Below, piece by piece: positions 48,039 to 59,972 of a stretch of 64,000 nt of DNA. The stretch is from Argentina anserina. Taxonomy: Eukaryota; Streptophyta; Magnoliopsida; Rosales; Rosaceae. The first letter of the stretch is position 1; each line of letters starts with the position of its first letter. The notes beneath the pieces are model-generated. The model was not told where the DNA came from, ran no database searches, and worked only from the letters and a program-made list of their open reading frames with translations. A program made the translations under genes and the position numbers. The stretch lies in assembly GCF_933775445.1 (NCBI RefSeq), contig NC_065872.1, forward strand, positions 23,622,001 through 23,686,000. Reading direction: 5' to 3'.

Positions 48039-50849
48039 TTCATAGGTTCAATTGCTCTCTTGATGCATAAAAGCATGCGACTTGAATCATAATACTGTAA
48101 GACATTTAAACTCGAGCTCCTAAACCTCTCTTGATTCTATGTGTGATGATCTCGTCATCATAGTCACAATGGATTAAAACTAAATCCATTAATAGCTTTC
48201 ATTTAGCTATGCACTCAACGTCTCATTAACATATTCATAAACAAGAATATATAGACAAGTAGTCGTATGTTAAGACATAAATATCACAAAATAAAGCTCG
48301 GTAAGTGCACTGATATAGCCCAGAATGGTTGCTTAATGTTTACTTAAGGGTTTTAGACATGAGTGATTTGACATGAAAATATCATGCATATACACTATAG
48401 ATCCAAATACAAGGATTGGTGTTGCCTACACATACCCAAAAAAGGTTTCTGGCATTAAAAAAATAGAGTCAAATAGGCTAGGAGTTCGTGAGGAGGCCAT
48501 GTGGGGGATGCTGCGGAGGCCGTGTGGGGGCTATGAAGGGTTTGCGGGAGGCCTGCAGGGGGTTGCAGGATGCCTAGGGGGCCGAGACAAGAGCTTGGCC
48601 AATTTTTGATGCCATTAGGGGTAAAATTGGGCGGCACACGGAACATCTTAGCGATACTGCAAAGGCCGTAGCTCGTGAACCTATTATAGTTTGCCACTCT
48701 CCTAATCTTGTACGAGCGTTAGTTCAATTCGAGCTTTGTGAAAACATCACCATATTTTGAAACGATGGAATATATAGTGCATTATATGGCGTGTAACACT
48801 ACAAATCATCACCAAAATAAAGGGGAAACATGTTATAACAAGACATCAATCAAGGCTTCATCATGCCAATGAGACATAAATATGCTACAACAAGCATTGT
48901 CGGTTCGAAATAAAGCCAAGAGAAAATGCTCATGGCACGAAGTCCTTCGGCGTTTTGCAATGCTAGTTTACAAAGTGTTGATCAAAATCAATAGATGATG
49001 ACCTAATCCGCCAAAGATTATGGAGAACCGAAACAAATGTATAATAATAACATCAAGGATCATACAAGTATGCATTGCGCCACACAAAGATCGTGTAAGC
49101 CGGACTTATGCCACAATTTAAACCATGGACTTATGTAGGTAGTGCCATTAGTATGTAATGCGTTATATTGCATTAACACATTGCTTTTGGTAATGAAACC
49201 ATAAATGCATCGAGACATTCTCGTATGTTTGTTTACTTGAACTACATGAGAATTTTATAGCCAACAATTGGATTGAGATCTTGACCATGAGCCAATTTAA
49301 AGTGTAATGACTAAGTAACTGTAGTCACACTTGTGCGGTGAATACATTCACAAAAACTTGGGAAAATACACGGATTTGTAGTCATTCAGACTATTAACCG
49401 AAGCATTTATGCCCCATTATTTTCTTTTACTAACCGCAATGTATAATTGCTTTAAAAATCTGTAATAGTGAGAATATATTCTCATGGTCTTCCATATAAT
49501 AAGTGTCTTGTTTCAAGAACTTCTCATATCTACCACTTGTATATTTTGACCATTATGTTTATGTCTTTCAATGAAACGATGTTGCACCAAAGGAAATTAA
49601 TCCGGACTAGGTGCATAAACACATCCAACATGAAAATGCCAAATTTCAAGCGCATGTTACGGTCAACAAGAGGGAAGATTTATTATGTATCAATATACGA
49701 CACAATTTCGAAGTACTAAATTGGAGGTCAAGTCCCAAATTATGGTAACTGAATTCAATAAATCGTGACAAATTCCGTCATAATGGTATAAGTGACAATT
49801 TCAGTCACAAATCGGTGGTATAAGTGACAATTTCTATCGCAAACCAATGTTTGTCTCATTTTTTCGAACTCGTAGCTACACACAACGACTACGAATGGTA
49901 ACAACAACACTCCCAGCTGCTTCTAAAACTCGGTACCAGGGGAATCATATCCCTGTATACCACCCGAGAAGTGAAAAAATCGGGTTGAAAAGGAAATGGA
50001 GGTTGAAAGTCCCCGATGAAAGACAAAATTTAGAGGAATTTAAATTTGCATGAAAGCAGCAACGTTAATTAAAACATACTTGTTTGTTTGCCAAATAAAC
50101 AACGTATAAGTGTTGCTCTTGCTTAATTCCACGATCATGCTTGAATCCACGAATATACGTCGCGAAGTCACTCTTGCCATTCGATTTTGTATCGTCATGT
50201 GATAAATTGCACCAAAATGAAAACATATGATTAATTTAAATCTATCACATAAATAAAACAGTAAAATTCAAATCAAATTACTGAGGGTGAAAACCACTTT
50301 TTATCACCATGCCCCTGTTTTTACTAATTTATCGAGAGATAAAACTCTCTCTTTGTCGTTGTCCAGTTGGAGAATACCGACCGGGTTGGATATGCAAATT
50401 CGGGTTGCGCTCTCAGCTGCATAACAAATGGTGATGTCGGGCGGTGGGCTACCAGAGGTAGCAGGTGGAGCGGTTATGCGCGCCGGCAATTGGGAAACGT
50501 CGGTTATTGATAGCGACGTCGAAAGAAGGAGGCCGATGTTCTCGTCAGGTCTGCAAGAAGGAGCAGCGTCATCGACGAGCTGCGATTTGGATGCTGCAGA
50601 CGTGGAGGCTCGCTGGCAGGGGTGACCTCAATAGATCGGAGAAGAAGTGGGGTGCCCATAACAATATTCTGGGTGCCCATGTCAAGAACGATTTCTATTT
50701 TTTTTTCGTTTTCTTTTCCGCGATTTTTTTTCATGACAGAAGGAACTTATGTCTTCTTCTGTCGAATTATTTTCTTGACAGAAGGAATTTTTTCAGAAAT
50801 TAGGGTTCTAGAACTATGAACTCATGGTTAGAACTACGTGCTGATAACG

Positions 50850-51045
50850 TGTTACAGAAGAATGCAATATGCATCAAATAGGGAGAAACATCATCTTTAT
50901 TCATTGATAAGGAGGCCTTATATATAGACATTACATTGAGTATCATGTAGATTCAGAGATTATATATCTTTCCTTATCTAGACCAACCTATACTAATTAG
51001 GACAAGATACACCTGAAGATTACATTGAGTAATTCTCCTACAACA
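50850..51045 (-). repeat. 5' LTR of the old Copia element
   Basis: Partner of the LTR at 42933-43128, about 90 percent identical by eye. The primer site follows on the minus strand at 50837-50849. Confidence 0.85.
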
Positions 51046-51050
51046 ATCAA

Positions 51051-52762
51051 ATTGATTTTCAATGTGTGATTTTGCTCATACTTTAGCTAGAGTGCATATA
51101 ATAAGTAATTACTTCAATGATAGGAAATATATTGAAGCAAAATTTTATGACTGCTTATTTATATTCCAAGTTGGATGAGATATATATATATATATATATA
51201 AAGTCACTTTTGCTAGAGTTTCGGCACTATGAGAGAACTACGTAGCAAGTTTAAAATTAATATTTTCACATAAACTTGCTACGCAATTCTCTCATAGAAA
51301 TATGACGATATAGGCTATGTTTGGCAACCCATATTGGCATTGTATTAGGATAATTAATGAATTTGATTAGGATAAGATTGGATTTCCAATAATGCTTTCA
51401 AGTGTTTGGTAAAGAGGATTTGAGCTGGAATGTATATCCCCATTTCAATTGAGAAGTGAGAAATGGACTGTACACTTCATCCTTACAGTTGTGTTTGTTT
51501 GGTCAGATATGTAACAGAAAAGGAGCAAAATAAATAAATCCAATCTGGTGTTTGGTGATTCAGATTGCAACCGGATAGACAATTTAATTCTTGTCAAGGT
51601 TGTATGTCATCTCCTGCTGTAGAGGTGATAGAGCGTTAATTAAAGCGTCTATAATAAACCCTGTAAAACATAATCGTTAGTATAGAATAAGCAGAGATCG
51701 TTCTTTCCGGGGAATTGAAAGGAACTCTAAACTTTTTGTGTTAACATATAATGGGGGGTTCGCGATTGATTATTAACTACTAAAATAAAACCTAAATTAC
51801 TATTTACATGATCGACTTCTCTTTAACAAACTTAAACCAAATTTACTATTACACCACATAATTACAAGTTTGAACCTATCATGCATTCTAATTCGACCAA
51901 TTACATACTTTTTAGACACCAATATATACAATTAGAGCCTTAGGGGATGATCTAATCATGTAAGATTTCAATTAACATTTAGATTGACTTAAGGCCTAAT
52001 CTAAATTTGCATGCAATAGAATTCAATAATACTTAGAGTAGAAATCAAACAAGATTACATTTAAGCACCAAATATTTGTTGGAGACATGTTTCATGTGTG
52101 GCGTCACCCACCATGGTTTCACATGCAAATTTCCAGAAATTTTACCACTTTTAATCAACACAAACCGAACCTACTTAGGGCATGATTCAATTTGTGTCAA
52201 TATGGTTGATGAATCTAGCACTCAACACAATCTTAGGGATTACATCCAAGCACTAAATTCATATGCACATATCTCAAAATTATCTAAAAGTATGAGAAAG
52301 ATGATTAGAACACAACAATAGAAATACAAACTTCAATAATTATAAGAACATAGATTCGGCATAGTCTCAAAAACATATCAAATACAATCTGAAAATTCTA
52401 AAACAAATACAAAACCAATATTTCCACATAAATAACAACTTACAATCTTCATAGACAAAAAATTGTAGATTAACACAAATAGACGAAGCCATGGAGATGA
52501 ATTGCGAGAATCACACGTTGTAGAAACCTTGGAGGTGTGTCTTCAATGGCGAAACTCGGTGGAGATGATGATAGTTTTGGGGTGGACAACTTGACTAATT
52601 TGTGAGGGAAGTTTATGGTGGTGTTTTGGTAGAGTTTTGGCTCTTGAATGCTAATGAGAAGTCATGATTTTTCTTTGTGAATGATGTGCTATTTATAGAA
52701 GAGTTTTGGCTCTTTAAATATTATAGCTTGGAATTTTTCTCCTCGATTTCTTTCACTTCTTT
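51051..52762. other. Repeat-rich DNA between the Copia element and the lectin kinase pseudogene
   Basis: Includes a (TA)n tract at 51179-51201, a hairpin at 51227-51297 and a MITE-like zone (51310-51600) with words such as TGTTTGGCAACCC and GTGTTTGGTGATTCAG. A stop-rich stretch to 52700 follows. An 81-codon frame at 52076-52321 was not recognised. Exact element ends were not found. Confidence 0.4.
51227..51297. repeat. Imperfect 26-bp hairpin with 19-base loop
   Basis: CTATGAGAGAACTACGTAGC and onward at 51227-51252 pairs with 51272-51297, with mismatches only around the CTA/CAA positions. It may be a small fold-back element or its end. Confidence 0.75.
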
Positions 52763-53291
52763 TTGTCATTGGTGGGTGCAATCTCCTTTGATAAATTCAT
52801 TCTTTTTCTTCTTTTTTGGTGTCTCATTCTTTCTCTTTTGCATTATCTATTTTTATTCTCTTCCATTTTCTTTCTCCCAAGCTTCATTCAAAATGATATT
52901 GTCAATATATCTCGAGAGGGGGATGCTTTTATTGACAACCAGTTTCTCCGCCTCACCAAAAGCACACAAGACCAGGAGAAATTTATGAATGTTGGTCGAG
53001 CCATACACCTACAATCGACCCTTCCTCCTCCGAGACAATTCCACCGGAAAGCTCTCCGACTTCACCACAACTTTCATCTTTTCAATATATGGGTCCGATT
53101 ATGAACAACCATCCCAATGGTTCTTGCAATGGAACCAATAGCACACTAGGATATGGTGACCGTATCGGCCTTCCCTCCGATCATCAATTCCCATTTGTGG
53201 CGGTGGAATTTAACATATACAAGACACAACAACACACTTTACGCGGTATGGATAAAGGTATCGAAGGCCATACGGGATATCATGTTGGCAT

Positions 53292-53884
53292 TGTTGGAGA
53301 GGAGAGATCTCACATTTAAGAAGTGACAAAGAAAATAAAGCTTATAAGTGAGTGGATAATAATCAATTGTATCGAGGCCTTTTGTGATTAAAACCCAACG
53401 CCTGTGAGGTGACTAAATTGAGACAGTATCGGTACAGTTGGTCCACGGGCCACGCTTGTCGCTGTTTAATATGGTATAAGAGCGGATCCCTCTCCAGTCG
53501 CGCCTCCAATCTGTCGTGGGTCCGAGTTGGGTGCCACTTTGTCATGGGCCCAAGATAAGTGTCATTATCATGTCATCGGAGAGTTTCTGATTAGATGATC
53601 ACCAAGTGTCGTTGGTTACTGAACCTTGGTTTATTTCGTCCCAGTATGTGGGATGTTAATCTGTCACGTGCATACCTAAAAATTAGGTTGCACGTGAGGG
53701 GGCGTGTTGGAGAGAAGAGATCTCACATCTAAGAAGTGACAAAGAAAATAAAGCTTATAAGTGAGTGGATAATAATCAATTGTATCGAGGCCTTTTGTGA
53801 TTAAAACCCAACACCTGTGAGGTGACTAAGTTGAGACAGTATCGGTACAGTTGGTCAACGGGCCACGCTTGTCGCTGTTTAACA
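53292..53884 (+). mobile_element. TRIM (terminal-repeat retrotransposon in miniature)
   Basis: 593 bases with two 180-base LTRs (53292-53471 and 53705-53884) that differ at about six positions. The first ends AATA and the second AACA. The first LTR is followed at once by TGGTATAAGAGC, one base off the initiator-Met primer site. The second is preceded by the purine tract GTGAGGGGGCG. The interior is 233 bases and non-coding. The flanks are GGCAT (53287-53291) and GTCAT (53885-53889), four of five bases alike. Removing the element restores the H-V-G-I-D-V-N order of the host lectin. Confidence 0.85.
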
Positions 53885-54228
53885 GTCATCGACGTCAACA
53901 CTGTGAATTCCTTCACTACCAAGCCATGGAACGGTAGTATTGAAGAGGGACACATCAACAATGTCACGATTAGTTATAATTCGATTAATTCCAACACAAA
54001 CAATCTGAGTGTAGAGTTCACAACCATCGTCAATGGCACACAACAGATGGACTATCTTTTTTACGAGGTTGATTTGAAACAGTACTTACCCAATTGGGTC
54101 ATTGTGGGGTTCTTTGCTTCAACAGGTTCAAATACTGCTTCATTACATAAGATCATCTCGTGGAGTTTTAGTTCAACTCTTGTGGTTGATGATGAGACTG
54201 ATGAGAGTGCAAGGGACAACACGGTAGC

Positions 54229-55295
54229 TGTTACACCCTCGCTAATGCTATAGGCAGGGGCGCGCAGGGTATGGTTTCACCTTGCACCTTGTCCATGCGT
54301 GGGAAGCTTAAAGCAGGGAGTAGGAGCGTAGGAACAAGACAGAGAACAAGTGCAGACCCGTGCGGAGCTATTAGCCTCGCTAGCAGTGAGGCTAGCCTCA
54401 GTGGAAGACAGGGAGATTAGCCTCGCTAGCATGCGGGGATATTAGCCTCACCAGAAACAGCGCAGGCAGACTGACTTGAAGGCAACATAGACCCAAGCAG
54501 GGATGACCCGAAGGCAACGCAGATCCATGCAGGGATATTAGCCTTGCCAGCAGTAGCAGTGGCGGAGGGCAGTGCAGGCAAATTAGTCTCATTAGGCAGT
54601 TGCAGACCGTGCAGGCAGTTAGCCTTGTCAACAGGCGGTTGCGGGGATATTAGCCTCGTCTGCAGGGACAGTTGCAGAGCAGGGATAATGGCAGTTACAG
54701 GGGCTTTATGGGAGGTTACTTGGCTGCTTAGTGGGCGGTTATCAAGGGCAGTTGATGCACGATTTGAGGGGCAGTTACTTGGGCAGTTGCAGGCCTTGGC
54801 AAAACATGCAAGCTGCCACCTCGTCTTGACAGTTAATAAACCTAGTAGTGGGGGCTGTCCACTATACCTATAGTTAAGGCATGCATGACATGTGTCCTAG
54901 GGAAGTTGGGGATGTCAACTTCCATGCAGATTAGTAGGTTTAAATAGTTGTGGGTTACTGCATGAGACTTTGGGGGAAGAAGACTTGTAAAGGTCCATGC
55001 TAGAATTGTAGGATTGTACTTTGAATTCATCAATGAAAACGGAGCAATAGTTCCACAAATCGAGTGTGTGTGTTTGCATGATTCTAACCCCCGCACATTT
55101 GGGAAACACTTGTGTGTAGAGTGACTTGTGAGTTTGGAGCTAATCGCTCATAAGGGTAATTATAACGTAGAGATTCCGCTGCGTAGAAGGAAGGCTAGCT
55201 GGGATTGATCACCCTAGCGCCATCATAGGTAGAAGGCAGGCGAGAAAAATTAGCTTGCGCACGGTGGGCATATATTGCACGTGATACCTGTGACA
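54229..55295. mobile_element. Solo LTR inside the lectin kinase pseudogene
   Basis: 1067 bases from TGTTACACCCTCGC to CCTGTGACA, with the five-base duplication GTAGC at 54224-54228 and 55296-55300. The host frame continues across the duplication: N-T-V-A on the left joins V-F-K-S on the right. The interior has an irregular array of ATTAGCCTCGC-type words (about 54365-54665). No primer site or coding sequence is left. Confidence 0.8.
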
Positions 55296-56215
55296 GTAGC
55301 TGTGTTTAAATCTGACTCCGGTAATGACAATAAGGGACTGGTGTTTTTGTTGGGAGTGGGTGCATGTATTATTCTAGTTGTTGGACTGGCTTTGGCTTGC
55401 TTTATTTGGACGAAGAAAGAAGCAATGGAAAGTGATGAAGATTCTACGTTTAGTGACGAAGAATTTGAACAGGGAACTGGTCCGAGGAAGCTTACTTATG
55501 GAGAATTAGTCCGTGTAATTGGTAACTTTTAGGAGGAAGAAAAGCTCGGACAAGGAGGATTTGGGGGGGTGGGGGGGGGTTATAGGAGTTTCATTAGTGA
55601 TTTGAACTCCTATGTTGCTGTTAAGAGGATATCTAGAGGATCTACAAGGAATCAAGGAGTTTGCAACAGAAGTAAGAATTATCAGTAGACTTGGGCATCA
55701 GAATCTGGTGAAACTCATAGGTTGGTGCCATAAAAAGGAAGAGCTCCTACTTGTATACGAGTTCATGCCCAACTGCAGCTTAGATTCACATTTGTTCAAA
55801 GAGAAAAGCTTGTTGACTTGGGAGACATGGTACAAAATAGCTCAAGGCTTGGCCTTCGGGTTGCTCTATCTACACGAAGGATGGGAGCAATGTGTGCTGC
55901 ACAGATATATCAAATCTAGCAATGTTATGTTGGATTCCGATTTCAATGCAAAACTTGGGGACTTTGGAGCTCGGCTGGTGGATCATGGGAAACAATCAGA
56001 AACGACAGTTTTGGCTGGAACAATGGGATACATGGCTCCTGAATGTCTAACCACTGGGATGTCTATAGCTTTGGGGTCGTTGCTTTAGAGATAGCTTTTG
56101 GTAGAAAATCCATAGATCCCAAGCTGGGTGCAGATCAAATCAATATTGTCGAATGGGTTTGGAAGGTTTATGGAAAAGGGAAGGTAATCCCAGCAGCTGA
56201 CCCAAAACTCTGATT

Positions 56216-57022
56216 GTGAGGGTGAGTCTTCTAGCAAAGTTTTTAACACATGTTCCTCATAGATTGCTGCACCTTCCACAACAAAATCCATTGCACAATT
56301 TTTCATCACACAAATAGCTACTCATTCGTGAGTCAAACTCAAGGTCTTTCGATTACAAAGAAATTATTGCCACTAAATACCATGTAATCTATGTGTTATT
56401 GTTTCTGTTAACTGATTCTGATTCTAAGTTTTGAAGTTTTAATTTTAAATTGGGTGTTGCTAAATGTACCCAGGAAAGTTCTAAATATACCCAGCAACAA
56501 TATTTTGTGTACAAATATTCCAATTTGTCCTTTATTTTGCTACGCTCAACAAGCAAATTCAAATTCCAACAAACGCAAATTTTTCTTGACATAAACTTAT
56601 CACAAAACTGACAAAATAAAAGTTTTTAATCAAGGAGAAACCTAGAGCACTAGTCTTGTTATTTGATTTCATCTTACATGTTTATGAGCAATGATCCTCT
56701 TCTCTTACATATATATGCCCATTTTGTTCTTATTTTTTGCGTGTGTTTTTCTTATACTCGCCACATCAATCTCAATTCTCAAGCATAATTTAGGAACGAT
56801 CGAATGAATAGAAAACATAAAATAATAGAGCACAATGCTTCATCCATAAATTGATCTATGTTTGATGTGTTTTAACTTTTATAACTTATTCAGCAAATCT
56901 TGTTGGAAGAATCGAAATGAGATAACGAATGGATGAAACTTTTTTTGATACTTATAATCTCTTATGCTCCATATCTAGATGGTGAATGTACTTGCACCAA
57001 TGAATTGAATCCTTTTTGAAAT
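56216..57022. other. Intergenic, no gene seen
   Basis: AT-rich DNA after the kinase remnant. The minus frames at 56085-56309 and 56389-56592 have no recognised domain. Confidence 0.35.
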
Positions 57023-57027
57023 ACAGG

Positions 57028-57859
57028 TGTTTGGGCCTAAAATAATACTCCGGTATTATCTAGACTACTTAGGCTCGTGGACCGGTTATTTGGGAAAAAT
57101 ATATCACAAAGCAAGATTACCTGCCGTATTGGAATAGATTTAGGGACTATCGCCGTATAGAATCTGAGTTGATTAAGGAAGGTAAATCTAAATCAACTAG
57201 GAGGTTCTCAAGACTTGATTCGCAAGAAAGAACAAGTTGTGTTTTCTATATAAAGGGGTTGAATGCACAGAATAACACACGCAACGTCAAACAAACTATC
57301 GCGCAACCGCATAGTCAAAATCTCCCCACGGAGTAAAAGTCCGATTCGCTTCGGCAACCAAGTCTCCCATCGGAGTGGAGCTACCCAGATGCACGCCTCG
57401 CGCTGCATGTAGCAACAAGTCCGGTTAACTCCGGCAATTCGAGTCAAGTCCATCGAGTCGCTGGCCTAGCTTCTAGCAAATCCAAAAGTCTGCACTAGTC
57501 AGCAAATTCCATTCGCGAGAGAGTCCTGCTATTAACAACACAGTATAAGCTCTGCTTTTCCCCAAGCGGTCAAAAGTAAGATCGGCCATCTACTTGAGGT
57601 GGAGTGAAAGGTACCTAGCAACTCCGGTTGTGTATAGGTCATTCGAACTTCAGCGGTTTATCAGCAACTGCGGAGCAATCATTTGAGAAGAAGACAGTAC
57701 GTGGAGCGCGATCATTGTCAAACAAAGCAACAGTTGTACCTAACTCAAAGGTACTGGCACGCCAACAACAACAGAGAACGAAGGGCTGAACCGTCTAGGG
57801 TTCGGTACCGGGGCCTACTGATTCTTCTCTGAGGAGGATCCGTTTTCCCAGCTCGAACA
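57028..57859. mobile_element. Solo LTR (832 bp)
   Basis: Begins TGTTTGGGCC and ends GCTCGAACA. The five-base duplication ACAGG lies at 57023-57027 and 57860-57864. The interior is non-coding and richer in GC than its flanks. No internal domain or second LTR is present. Confidence 0.78.
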
Positions 57860-57986
57860 ACAGGATTCATCAATAGTTTTGCTCAGGCTTTTATTCAATG
57901 AAGGTGAAGCATCTGTGTTTGCGTTGTTGGGTTCGTCATTAGAATTAAGGATAAAGTTGGAAAATAATTAAATGCTGAATTTTGAT

Positions 57987-58525
57987 TAGGGGTGGGCATA
58001 AAAAACGGAAATCCCGATCTCGTCCTGATCCCGTCCCGAAATTCTTAAGGACGGGACGGGACGGAGGTCTAAAAACGTTTGTCCCGTCCCGATCCCGTCC
58101 CGTTTCATAATAGTGGGATGGGACGTGGGACGAATAATTTCTATCCCGCTTCGTCCCGTCCCGTCCCACCTTTAATGAAAACTTAAAAATTCTTATATAT
58201 TTGTATTAAAATGAAACTAATTTATGTTCTTAATAACTCTAAAATTATATCAACTCAAATAATAATAGTAAATTATAATATTTTGAACATAATATGCATT
58301 TTTTTGTTAAAATTTCATTATTAAATGTTACTTTGTTATGAAAAAGTAAAAATATAGGTTTTTATTCAACTTCATAGGAAGGTCAGATTTGTCCCGTCCC
58401 GTCCTAACCGAGATTAATCTCGAGTGTGATGCATTCTTAAAAACCCTCGTCCTGTCCTAATTCCGTTCCGATTCAAAAAAGTGAGACGGGACGTGGGCTG
58501 CCATCCTGTCCCGTGTCCACCCCTA
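57987..58525. mobile_element. hAT-type MITE (539 bp)
   Basis: Ends TAGGGGTGGGCA and GTCCACCCCTA are inverted. Flanks ATTTTGAT (57979-57986) and GTTTTGAT (58526-58533) match at seven of eight positions, as expected for hAT. Behind each end are runs of GGGACGGGAC or its complement, and the middle is AT-rich. No coding capacity. Confidence 0.85.
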
Positions 58526-58533
58526 GTTTTGAT

Positions 58534-59599
58534 AGAAATTTGTTGGGTACAATTGGAAACACCCTTTTAAATTTATAGTTCACTTCTAAAAGATGTCGTC
58601 TATGCCACTTTGTTAATCGTTGACATGTCATATCATTATTTAAGGTCAGTCATGAGGACACCTGCTCTATGCAACACCTGCTCTATGTAACACGTAAGGG
58701 TCGGGTCACAAAACTTGCAGTGGAGCTTTGATTCAAAACGTCAAGTTAAAACTAGATATGTACTGAATACACATTTTGGATTTCAATCTAGAAACATAAC
58801 AAGTAAAGGCACCTACGTTTTCATTAAACAAGAATCACACAAGTTTGTTGTAATAACGAATTCAACAGGCATACTACAGAGGAAGAATGCTTTATAAAAC
58901 AAACCAAAAACAAAAACAATCAAGAACAAGAAACTACAAGCAACATCTGAAAAGGAAAAAGGAATGAACACTCCAACAAAAAACATAACAAAAACGTGAA
59001 TAAGTGTTTCTCCCTATCCCATTTGAGACCCAACACAGTATAAGTTTGGGCTCTACATCAATAACCACAGTAGGAAATTAAACCATTTTAACCGGGGTTT
59101 GGCTTTCTCAAACATATATAACCAGCACCCTAGTCCCTAGAGAATGAAAAGGCCACCAGCTTTCAAGGCACCAAAGCTTCTCTGGATAGCATATACATTT
59201 TCTGCCGTTATGGCACGAATATTCCATCCCCACAACCAAAGAAAACCTATGCAGAGTGGTGTTCCCACTTCCCACTAAGAGACCAACTATCATCTCACCA
59301 TAAATGAGCAAAAAAGGTGATAAATAACAGTCACAATGATTTTCAACAGGCTATTACAACGGTAGAGGGAGGGGAGAAGGTGCTACCTCGCAAAATTATC
59401 GACCTCCGAGTTATAATTCTAACCCTCCGAAACAAAATTCACCAACAAAATCGATTTCCATCTATCTTCAAATCCTTACAAAGTTTCACACAAGGCAGAC
59501 AAAATGAAAACATAGAAAGCACCTTTTCTTAGTATTCTGACTAGAAACTAACAAGTGCACCCTAGTCCCTAGAGACTGAAAATGCTCTCCAGTATTTAA
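58534..59599. other. Intergenic, no gene seen
   Basis: AT-rich. A segment containing CACCCTAGTCCCTAGAGA occurs at about 59127 and again at about 59556. Small frames at 58715, 59108 and 59317 were not recognised. Confidence 0.35.
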
Positions 59600-59889
59600 T
59601 GTTGAAACAACTAAGCTTATGGCTTAATTCAATTTGGCTAAGTTGTTCAGTTTAGTTAAGTAGCTAATAAGCTAGCTGTTGGATGGGACAACTTCTTTTT
59701 CTTCAACTTGGCTTCTTTTCAGCTTTGTCTTAATCTTGGCACCCCTTGCCCTTTCAGTTTTGTTCGTACTTGTTTCTTCTGTACATTGTGATATAGATAC
59801 TCACTCTCTCTCTATTGTAATTACTGAAAGCATATCAATCAAAGAGAAATCTCCCTCCATCTCTTGTGTTCTTGCTATCAATTTCTTCA
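59600..59889 (+). repeat. 5' LTR of the Copia element
   Basis: About 290 bases from TGTTGAAACAAC to AATTTCTTCA, followed by CGGTATCAGAGCAGG (primer site, 59890-59904). The right edge was set by that site; the partner LTR is not available. Confidence 0.75.
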
Positions 59890-59972
59890 CGGTATCAGAG
59901 CAGGTCGATTAGTCGCCTGCTTCTGCTTACTGCAAATCCCTATTCCATTGAAACCTTTGATTTAGTTCTATC

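Larger units (their letters stand above)
42933..51045 (-). mobile_element. Degenerate Ty1/Copia retrotransposon
   Basis: Two 196-base LTRs (42933-43128 and 50850-51045), TG...CA, are flanked by the five-base duplication ATCAA at 42928-42932 and 51046-51050. Read on the minus strand, the right LTR is followed by CGTTATCAGCACG, a primer site used by many plant Copia elements. The left LTR is preceded by the purine tract AAGGGGGAG. The LTRs differ at roughly 20 positions, about 10 percent, so the insertion is old. The 7.7-kb interior is full of stops. A reverse-transcriptase scrap with V-V-V-Y-V-D-E lies near 47985-48038, and the typical post-pol tail near 43130-43310. A solo LTR (46432-47677) is nested within. 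Confidence 0.88.
52763..56215 (+). pseudogene. L-type lectin-domain receptor kinase pseudogene
   Basis: The pieces in order are: a hydrophobic signal peptide (from 52763); a legume-lectin start (N-D-I-V-N-I-S-R-E-G-D); the strand F-V-A-V-E-F at about 53195; a second lectin half (53890-54200) with T-K-P-W-N-G-S-I-E-E-G and S-W-S-F-S-S; a transmembrane helix (about 55330-55405); the kinase glycine loop (G-Q-G-G-F-G-G); the catalytic loop; D-F-G; and A-P-E-C, fading at P-A-A-D-P-K-L. The layout matches LecRK clade IX kinases, membrane receptors in immunity. Lesions: frameshifts in the first lectin half, a TRIM insertion at 53292, a solo LTR at 54229, a TAG stop at 55530, indels around a G-rich run at 55557-55580, H-R-Y in place of H-R-D (catalytic Asp lost), a deletion near 56058 and loss of the kinase C-lobe end. 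Confidence 0.85.

Noticed and set aside
59127..59580. Repeated segment CACCCTAGTCCCTAGAGA 429 bases apart
   Set aside because: It was considered as an element boundary or target duplication, but it is too long and imperfect, and no TG/CA or inverted ends were found.
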